Assembly (NCBI GenBank): GCA_946183715.1
Contig: CAMHDB010000082.1
Coordinates: 1-8,097 of the forward strand
Source of the DNA: an uncultured Oscillibacter sp.
Lineage (GTDB): Bacteria; Bacillota; Clostridia; Oscillospirales; Oscillospiraceae
DNA length: 8,097 bases
Direction of reading: 5' to 3'
Within the stretch, counting starts at the first letter, position 1. The number at the start of each line of letters is the position of its first letter. Positions 1 to 5,302 of the stretch are shown in pieces. The notes below the pieces were generated by a model. That model did no database searches and was not told where the DNA came from. It saw only the letters and a list, made by a program, of their open reading frames with translations. Both the position numbers and the translations under genes were made by a program.

Positions 1-1
1 G

Positions 2-1594
2 AAAATCGCCTGTGACCTCGTCGACGAGGGCATGATTGACCGCCAGAAGGCCGTGACCATGATTGAGCCGCGTTCCCTCGACGCGCTCCTGCACCCACAG
101 TTCGACGCCGAAGTGCTCAAGAAAGTACAGCCCATCGGGAAGGCGCTGGGCGCGTCCCCGGGCGCGGCAAGCGGCAAAATCGTATTCAGCGCCGAGGACG
201 CGAAAGCATGGGCCGCGCGCGGCGAACAGGTCGTGCTCGTGCGTCTGGAAACCTCTCCCGAGGACATTGAAGGCATGAAGTCCGCCGAGGGCGTGCTGAC
301 GGTGCGCGGCGGCATGACTTCCCACGCGGCGGTTGTGGCGCGCGGTATGGGACGCTGTTGTGTGTCGGGCTGCGGTGCCATTACGATGGACGAGGAGAAC
401 AAGCAGTTCACACTCGCCGGAAAGACGTACCACGAGGGCGACTGGATTTCTCTGGACGGCTCCACGGGCAATATCTACGACGGCGCAATCCCGACCGTTG
501 ACGCCGACATCGGCGGGGAGTTCGGACGCGTCATGGCGTGGGCCGACCATTTCCGCCGCCTGAGAGTGCGCGCCAACGCCGACAATCCGCACGACGCCGC
601 GCAGGCGCGTAAATTCGGCGCGGAGGGCGTCGGCCTCTGCCGTACCGAACACATGTTCTTTGGCGGGGAGCGCATTACCGCCATGCGGGAAATGATTTGC
701 TCCAACACCAAGGAGGAGCGCGAGAAGGCGCTGGCCAAACTGGAACCCATGCAGCAGAGCGACTTCGAGGGCATTTACGAGGCTATGGAAGACCACTCCG
801 TGACGATTCGCTTCCTTGACCCGCCCCTGCACGAGTTCGTCCCGACCGACGAGGAAGAAATCGCGTTCATGGCGAAAGACATGGGCAAGAGCGTCGAGGA
901 CATCAAGGCGGTTATCGCGTCCCTGCACGAGTTCAACCCCATGATGGGCCACCGCGGGTGCCGTCTGGCGATTACCTATCCGGAAATTGCCGTCATGCAG
1001 ACCCGCGCCGTCATCAAGGCCGCGCTGGCCGTCCACGAACGCCACCCCGCGTGGAGCATGGTACCCGAAATCATGATTCCGCTCGTCGGCGACGTGAAGG
1101 AGTTCAAGTACGTCAAGAACATCGTCTGCGAGACGGCGGACAAGCTCATCGCCGAATCCGGCACCGACCTGAAATACCGCGTCGGCACCATGATTGAGAT
1201 TCCGCGCGCCGCGCTCACCGCCGACCAGATTGCCAAGGAGGCCGACTTCTTCTCCTTCGGCACCAACGACCTGACGCAAATGACGCTGGGCTTCTCCCGC
1301 GACGACGCCGGGAAGTTCCTCCCGTCCTACTACGAGAAGAAAATCTACGAGTTCGACCCGTTCGCGCGTCTCGACCAGACGGGCGTCGGCAAGCTCGTCG
1401 AGATGGCCGCCCGGCTGGGCCGCGACACCAACCCGCAGATTCACATGGGCGTCTGCGGCGAACACGGCGGAGACCCGTCCTCTATCGAGTTCTGCCACCG
1501 CGCCGACCTCGATTACGTCTCCTGCTCGCCCTTCCGGGTACCCATCGCGCGCCTCGCCGCCGCGCAGGCCGCCATTGCCCACCTGAGAAAGTAA
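2..1594 (+). CDS. ppdK: Pyruvate, phosphate dikinase, C-terminal part (5' end outside window)
   Basis: Interconverts pyruvate + ATP + phosphate and PEP + AMP + pyrophosphate in the cytoplasm. The frame is open from base 2 (KIACDLVDEG...), so the ATG at 32 is internal. About 530 codons are visible of a family length near 870-880, so the N-terminal ATP-grasp domain is missing here. The swivelling phosphohistidine domain comes first, with GGMTSHAAVVARG. Its catalytic His is codon 323-325, and the Thr two residues earlier matches the position phosphorylated by the PDRP regulatory protein in plants. The PEP/pyruvate TIM barrel follows: GVGLCRTEHMFF, IRFLDPPLHEF, MMGHRGCRLAITYPEI, PEIMIPLV, GTMIEIPRAAL, FFSFGTNDLTQMTLG. 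The terminal HMGVCGEHGGDP holds the proton-donor Cys (codon 1454-1456). All key residues are intact. PEP synthase and PTS enzyme I are relatives, but the spacing and the LTADQIAKEADFFSFGTNDL block fit PPDK best. Confidence 0.97.
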   Translation, partial: KIACDLVDEGMIDRQKAVTMIEPRSLDALLHPQFDAEVLKKVQPIGKALGASPGAASGKIVFSAEDAKAWAARGEQVVLVRLETSPEDIEGMKSAEGVLTVRGGMTSHAAVVARGMGRCCVSGCGAITMDEENKQFTLAGKTYHEGDWISLDGSTGNIYDGAIPTVDADIGGEFGRVMAWADHFRRLRVRANADNPHDAAQARKFGAEGVGLCRTEHMFFGGERITAMREMICSNTKEEREKALAKLEPMQQSDFEGIYEAMEDHSVTIRFLDPPLHEFVPTDEEEIAFMAKDMGKSVEDIKAVIASLHEFNPMMGHRGCRLAITYPEIAVMQTRAVIKAALAVHERHPAWSMVPEIMIPLVGDVKEFKYVKNIVCETADKLIAESGTDLKYRVGTMIEIPRAALTADQIAKEADFFSFGTNDLTQMTLGFSRDDAGKFLPSYYEKKIYEFDPFARLDQTGVGKLVEMAARLGRDTNPQIHMGVCGEHGGDPSSIEFCHRADLDYVSCSPFRVPIARLAAAQAAIAHLRK

Positions 1595-1605
1595 TTTACC
1601 GTGCG

Positions 1606-1635
1606 CGGGTGCGGGGCGCGTCTGCCCCGCGCCCG
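1606..1635 (+). terminator. GC-rich hairpin after ppdK, possible terminator
   Basis: A 12-bp stem (1606-1617 with 1624-1635, one G-U pair) encloses a 6-base loop and begins 11 bases after the ppdK stop. There is no T run after it (the next bases are AACCACATG), so it is not a classical intrinsic terminator. It could slow polymerase, act with Rho, or protect the 3' end of the ppdK mRNA. Confidence 0.5.
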
Positions 1636-1677
1636 AACCACATGACAACAGCGACGCAATCACGGGAGGGCGGAACC

Positions 1678-1767
1678 ATGCGGCATGATGGAACATCGAT
1701 TTTCCGGGGCGGAGAAGATTCGCGGCAGGGAGAGCCGCTGTCCGCCGACAAGGAGGTATACCCGTGA
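1678..1767 (+). CDS. Possible 29-codon leader ORF upstream of the LRR gene
   Basis: This short ORF starts at ATG 1678 and ends at TGA 1765-1767. It is preceded by GGAGG (1665-1669) at 8-base spacing. Its stop overlaps the GTG start of the LRR protein (GTGA), an arrangement typical of translational coupling. The peptide begins MRHDGTSIFRGGEDS and ends KEVYP. It has no signal peptide, no membrane segment and no domain I recognise. The ribosome-binding site of the downstream gene lies within its last codons. It may be a real coupled leader, or a chance ORF in a 169-base gap; nothing beyond the SD and the overlap supports translation. Confidence 0.3.
   Translation: MRHDGTSIFRGGEDSRQGEPLSADKEVYP
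1750..1757 (+). promoter_or_regulatory. Strong ribosome binding site fixing the GTG start
   Basis: AAGGAGGT is a near-perfect Shine-Dalgarno sequence ending 6 bases before GTG at 1764. It decides the start of the LRR protein: the GTG opens directly onto a lysine/arginine-rich signal peptide (MKRKLL), and no in-frame ATG nearby is better placed. Confidence 0.85.
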
Positions 1768-4223
1768 AAAGGAAACTGTTGGTCACACTTTTGATTCTGT
1801 CGCTGCTGGCGGGACTGCTGGCGCTTCCGGCGACGGCGGCGAGCGTCCTTGCAAGCGGCGACTGCGGCAAGACCGGCAACGATGTCACATGGACGCTCGA
1901 CCGCGACGGACTGCTCACCGTCAGCGGCACGGGCGAAATGGCCGACTACGACAACGCCGACGACGTGCCGTGGCATTCGTATCTGAATCTGGTCGCGTCC
2001 GTGGTGATTCAAAACGGCGTCACGAGCGTCGGAAAGAACGCCTTCCAGTCCTGTGCGAATTTGGCGTCGGTGACGCTCCCTGCGCAGGGTCTGGAGTCCG
2101 TCGGCGACGTGGCCTTTTACCACTGCGACGCGCTCGCCTCCATTACCTACCCGGAAGCGCCCTCCACGCCCACCGTCACGCTCCCGGAAGGCGTGACGCG
2201 TATCGGCGATAACGCGTTCGGCTTCTGCGCCCTGACTACGTTCCATATTCCGGCGAGCGTAACGGATATCGGCGAGAGCGTGTTCTACAAATGCGCCGCG
2301 CTGACAGCCATTACCGTCAGCGAGGAGAACAGCGCCTACACCGCCGCCGACGGCATCCTCTTCGACCACGGGCAGACTGTGCTCGTCTGGTACCCGGCCC
2401 AGAAGAGCTTGACGGAATACACGCTCCCGGAGAGCGTCCGGAGAATCGGCAACTACGCCTTCAACAGCTGTCCCACGCTGAACAAAGTGACTTTCCCGGC
2501 AGTCGAGGACGGCGGACTGGAGGAAATCGGCGAGTACGCCTTCGCCTACAGCGCCGTGTCCGAACTCGCGATTCCCGTCAGCCTGACCACCGTCGGGGAC
2601 TACGCGTTCTACGAGTGTACCGGGCTGAGCGACAACGACGGCAACGCGGTCGGCACTGTCAACTACGGCGGCAACCGCCAGCAGTGGTCGGCGCTCGTGA
2701 TGGGCACGGGCAACTACCGCCTGACCAACTCCAACATCGTCTTCGGCGACATGCGGCAGGACAACGTCGTCGCCAGCGGCGAATGCGGCTCCCTTGGCAA
2801 CAACGTCTCGTGGTCTCTGAACATAGAAGGGGAGTTCCGTATCAGCGGCAAGGGCACCATGCGGGACTACCGGAGCGCCGACAGCGTGCCGTGGGCGGCC
2901 TACGGCGACGGCGAGGAGACTACCGACCTTCGCCCGCGGATTCTCACGGCGACTGTCTCCGAGGGCGTGACCAATCTGGGCGACTACGCCTTCTATGACT
3001 GCGAAAACCTTACGGCGGTACAACTCCCCGCGAGCATGAAAAATATCGGTTCCAGCGACAGCGCCTATTCGCGCGTCTTCTACAACTGCACCGCGCTGAC
3101 GGAGATTAACCTGTCCGCGACGGCGGCGACTTCCATCGGCAATTACGCCTTCAACGGCTGTGCCGCGCTGGCAAGCGTCACGTTCCCCGACACGCTCCTG
3201 ACTATCGGCGGGCGCGCCTTCCTGAACTGCACCGCCCTGACGGCGGTTACAATTCCGGCCTCCGTGACGAGCGTCGGCGAATGGGCCTTCCGGGGCTGTA
3301 CGAACCTGACCGCGTTCACCATGGAGCCGTTGCCGCGGAACGCGTCCCCCCACTATACGTCGCTCGGGGCCTACGTCCTCGCCGACTGCACGGCGCTGAC
3401 GGACGTTTCGTTTACGGAAAACCTGACAGTTCTCGGCGACTACGCCCTGACGAGGTGCGCGCAACTCCGGGAAGTGGCGCTACCTGCCAGCGTGTCGGGC
3501 GTGGGCAACTGCGCGTTTCTGTCCTGTCCGGGCCTCGCTGCCGTGAACGTCAACGAGCAGAATCAAACATACTGCACCATGAACAGTATGCTCATGAACA
3601 AAGACCAAACTTACATCCTCTATTACCCCGCCGGGCGCAACAGCTCCGCCTGTTCCATCCCGGAGAGCGTGACGAGCGTCGCGGCGTTCGCCTTTCAGGA
3701 CGCGCGAATCCTCCGGGACGTGTACTACTCCGGCGGCCCGCGGCAGTGGGCCAGCGACGTACTGCCCAATATCGGCGTACCCAACGACCCGCTGTTTGCC
3801 ATCATCGAGGACGAGGAGCACTTCCACTGCGAGGGCGAAGACCCCGAGGACGACGTTTCCAATATTGACTATTTCGCGCCCCGGCAGACGGAAGACGGCG
3901 TGACCGCCGTGGCGCAGGTGCATTGCGGTTCGGGCGCGAACCTGAACGGCCTGTTCGCGTGGTGCGCGATGTACGACGGGGAGGGGCGCTTCCTTGGAAT
4001 GGCCTACGGCACGATTGAGGAAGAGGAGGCCGAAACCCTTGAGGGCGAAAACTCTGACGAGGACGCCGCCCCGGCAACGCAAATTCTGGAACTGCCCGCC
4101 CACGGGCAGGACTACAGCCTTGCATTCACGCCAGACGACGAGGCCGAGACTTTGTACCTGTTCATATTCGACGGCGAGCGCCGTCCGCAATGTCCGCGCC
4201 GCTCATGCCAGATAGCGGCCTGA
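1764..4223 (+). CDS. Secreted BspA-like leucine-rich-repeat protein, two LRR modules
   Basis: This 819-residue exported protein starts at GTG. Residues 1-25 form a Sec signal peptide (MKRK, hydrophobic core, ATA/AS cleavage). The body is made of BspA-type (LRR_5) repeats of about 23 residues with the signature (I/V/L)GxxAFxxC, for example IGDNAFGFC, IGNYAFNSC, LGDYAFYDC, IGNYAFNGC and VGEWAFRGC; about 16 copies can be seen. Each of the two modules (about 30-329 and 337-670) opens with an N-terminal cap, SG(D/E)CG...VTWTLDRDGLLTVSGTG and its counterpart. Each also carries the non-repeat insert ending in a YYPAG/WYPAQ-like strand, and closes with a YGG/YSGG...QW motif. Residues about 700-805 form a separate C-terminal domain ending LYLFIFDG..RPQCP. 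There is no LPXTG motif, terminal membrane helix or S-layer domain, so the protein is probably released or held by other means. The family is linked to adhesion and surface display, but no ligand can be predicted. It is flanked by hairpins and looks monocistronic. Confidence 0.9.
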   Translation: MKRKLLVTLLILSLLAGLLALPATAASVLASGDCGKTGNDVTWTLDRDGLLTVSGTGEMADYDNADDVPWHSYLNLVASVVIQNGVTSVGKNAFQSCANLASVTLPAQGLESVGDVAFYHCDALASITYPEAPSTPTVTLPEGVTRIGDNAFGFCALTTFHIPASVTDIGESVFYKCAALTAITVSEENSAYTAADGILFDHGQTVLVWYPAQKSLTEYTLPESVRRIGNYAFNSCPTLNKVTFPAVEDGGLEEIGEYAFAYSAVSELAIPVSLTTVGDYAFYECTGLSDNDGNAVGTVNYGGNRQQWSALVMGTGNYRLTNSNIVFGDMRQDNVVASGECGSLGNNVSWSLNIEGEFRISGKGTMRDYRSADSVPWAAYGDGEETTDLRPRILTATVSEGVTNLGDYAFYDCENLTAVQLPASMKNIGSSDSAYSRVFYNCTALTEINLSATAATSIGNYAFNGCAALASVTFPDTLLTIGGRAFLNCTALTAVTIPASVTSVGEWAFRGCTNLTAFTMEPLPRNASPHYTSLGAYVLADCTALTDVSFTENLTVLGDYALTRCAQLREVALPASVSGVGNCAFLSCPGLAAVNVNEQNQTYCTMNSMLMNKDQTYILYYPAGRNSSACSIPESVTSVAAFAFQDARILRDVYYSGGPRQWASDVLPNIGVPNDPLFAIIEDEEHFHCEGEDPEDDVSNIDYFAPRQTEDGVTAVAQVHCGSGANLNGLFAWCAMYDGEGRFLGMAYGTIEEEEAETLEGENSDEDAAPATQILELPAHGQDYSLAFTPDDEAETLYLFIFDGERRPQCPRRSCQIAA
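1851..3773 (+). repeat. Internal tandem duplication: two capped LRR modules
   Basis: Residues 30-329 and 337-670 of the secreted protein follow the same order: cap (ASGDCGKTGNDVTWTL versus ASGECGSLGNNVSWSL), a DYxxADxVPW turn, an LRR array with 7 and then about 9 repeats, an insert (SEENSAYTAADGILF versus NEQNQTYCTMNSMLM), and a final QW motif (NYGGNRQQW versus YYSGGPRQW). The match is clear in protein but diverged in DNA, so the duplication is old, or the two modules were joined from separate paralogues. Confidence 0.75.
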
Positions 4224-4235
4224 CGCGCAATCAGG

Positions 4236-4266
4236 AAACCGGCCATCCGCAAGGAAGGCCGGTTTT
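4236..4266 (+). terminator. Rho-independent terminator after the LRR gene
   Basis: A perfect 9-bp stem, AAACCGGCC (4236-4244) with GGCCGGTTT (4257-4265), has a 12-base loop and ends in TTTT, starting 12 bases after the LRR stop codon. The T tract is short and broken (TTTTCGCATTC). It probably ends the LRR transcript. Confidence 0.7.
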
Positions 4267-4287
4267 CGCATTCAATAGGGCACGCTA

Positions 4288-4351
4288 CCCCTCCGTCGTT
4301 TCGCGGTCTGTCCCCGCCATGCGGGGGAGGTGTCGCGAAGCGACGGAGGGG
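4288..4351. repeat. Palindromic intergenic element with nested hairpin
   Basis: CCCCTCCGTCGTTTCGCG (4288-4305) pairs with 4334-4351 over 18 bp with one G-U pair. Inside the arms lies a second hairpin, CCCCGC (4312-4317) with GCGGGG (4321-4326), around a CAT loop. A run of six T (4362-4367) follows 10 bases after the stem, so on the + strand it could serve as a second terminator before uppP. The CCCTCCGTCG/CGACGGAGGG arms resemble palindromic spacer elements that I recall being frequent in gut Clostridia genomes. That resemblance is from memory, and only one copy is in this window. Confidence 0.7.
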
Positions 4352-4407
4352 GCGCATACTCTTTTTTCGGGCGGCGCGAAATATGACTGGAATTTTTCTG
4401 CTCGCCG

Positions 4408-4416
4408 TGGTATATT
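4408..4416 (+). promoter_or_regulatory. Candidate extended -10 promoter for the uppP operon
   Basis: TGGTATATT matches the extended -10 pattern TGnTATAAT with one mismatch, in a locally AT-richer stretch after the palindrome. A 17-base spacer would place only a poor -35 (TGGAAT). Initiation near 4423 would give a leader of about 28 bases containing the AGGAG site. It is supported by position and by the preceding terminator-like structures only. Confidence 0.45.
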
Positions 4417-4436
4417 GGTATCCTTGACAAACCTTC

Positions 4437-4441
4437 AGGAG
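4437..4441 (+). promoter_or_regulatory. Ribosome binding site fixing the uppP start
   Basis: AGGAG lies 9 bases before ATG 4451. The reading frame is open upstream to 4190, but that stretch covers the LRR gene end, a terminator and the palindrome. This site, together with the family's usual N-terminus, sets the start at 4451. Confidence 0.75.
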
Positions 4442-4450
4442 CGTGATTCT

Positions 4451-5299
4451 ATGACGTTGTTTTCGTCCGTGGTGCTGGGCATCGTGCAGGGCGTGACGGA
4501 ATTTCTCCCGGTCTCCTCGTCCGGACACCTCGCTATCGCGGAACAGCTTTTCGGCATGGACGGCGCGTCCGACATTCCCGCGTTTTTCGACGTGCTCTTA
4601 CACCTCGGCACACTCGCGGCGGTGTTCGTCGCCTACCGGGACGACATTCGCGACATGCTACTCGAACTTTTCCGGGGCGTCCGCGACCTCTCCCGCCGCG
4701 CCACTCCGAATCCACTCCCGCCCGCGCGGCGGCTCATCCTACTGATTCTCGTCGGTACCCTCCCGCTGTTTCTGGTTCTGCCCGTCAAGGACACCGTGGA
4801 GCGTCTCGGCGACAACCTCTATTTCGTGGCGGGCGCGCTGATTTTCACGGGCTGCATGCTCTACTTATGCGACCATGTCGTGACGGGACGCAAGGACGAG
4901 CGCGACGCCTCTTTCCGTGACGTGCTGCTTGTAGGCGTCGGGCAGGCCGTGGCGACGTGCCCGGGGATTTCGCGCTCCGGCACTACGATTACCGTCGGGT
5001 GTCTGACGGGGTTCGAGCGCGCGTTCGCCGTGCGCTACTCGTTCCTGATGTCGATTCCGGCGATTCTCGGCGCGAACCTCCTCGGCCTCAAGGACGCGCT
5101 GGAAAGCGGCGTCGACGCGGCGGAGATTCCGCTGTACCTGCTGGGCGTACTCGTCGCGGCTGTCGCGGGGTACGCGTGTATCCGGTTACTGTCGCTGATT
5201 GCGCGGCGCGGGAAATTCGGCGTGTTCGCGGTCTACTGCTGGGCCGTCGGCGCGCTGACGCTCGTCGGAATGTTTCTCAAAAGCGGCGGGGGTGTGTGA
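4451..5299 (+). CDS. uppP: Undecaprenyl-diphosphatase (UppP/BacA)
   Basis: This integral membrane enzyme dephosphorylates undecaprenyl diphosphate to the monophosphate, recycling the lipid carrier for peptidoglycan and other wall polymers; overproduction is known to raise bacitracin resistance. The protein has 282 residues, a normal length. The first signature motif is GIVQGVTEFLPVSSSGHL (residues 10-27, catalytic-site E17 and H26). FDVLLHLGTLAAV follows at 46-58. The second motif is CPGISRSGTT (170-179, with the conserved Arg at 175). Several hydrophobic segments fit the family's multi-helix fold, for example 95-111, 124-140, 194-213, 226-250 and 258-276. The start is chosen from AGGAG and the family N-terminus; an upstream extension in the same frame has no support. 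It is the first gene of a tight operon with the FtsK-like translocase, 3 bases downstream. Confidence 0.96.
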   Translation: MTLFSSVVLGIVQGVTEFLPVSSSGHLAIAEQLFGMDGASDIPAFFDVLLHLGTLAAVFVAYRDDIRDMLLELFRGVRDLSRRATPNPLPPARRLILLILVGTLPLFLVLPVKDTVERLGDNLYFVAGALIFTGCMLYLCDHVVTGRKDERDASFRDVLLVGVGQAVATCPGISRSGTTITVGCLTGFERAFAVRYSFLMSIPAILGANLLGLKDALESGVDAAEIPLYLLGVLVAAVAGYACIRLLSLIARRGKFGVFAVYCWAVGALTLVGMFLKSGGGV

Positions 5300-5302
5300 A
5301 AT

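Noticed and set aside
1722..1738. Short inverted repeat GCGGC/GCCGC before the LRR gene
   Set aside because: Only 5 bp, common by chance at this GC content, and it does not cover the ribosome binding site.
1596..3464. 622-codon open frame on the - strand opposite the LRR gene
   Set aside because: It is antisense to the repeat-rich LRR frame. Its Arg/Val/Ala-rich quasi-repeats (such as VVEGVVAD- and RAVVE-type strings) mirror the LRR periodicity on the other strand. The + frame has a strong SD, a signal peptide and a recognised fold. The same applies to the - frame at 3480-4190.
3978..3985. GGGGAGGG, a match to the E. coli FtsK-orienting KOPS consensus
   Set aside because: A single hit in a G-rich coding stretch is expected by chance, and Firmicutes translocases use different skewed octamers.
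4190..4450. Upstream in-frame extension of uppP to ATG 4190
   Set aside because: It would overlap the LRR gene end and run through a terminator and the palindrome. The family N-terminus and AGGAG place the start at 4451.
4424..4452. Perfect TTGACA at 4424-4429 as a -35 box
   Set aside because: A 17-base spacer puts the -10 (TTCTAT) over the uppP start codon, so transcription would start inside the gene. It is more likely chance.
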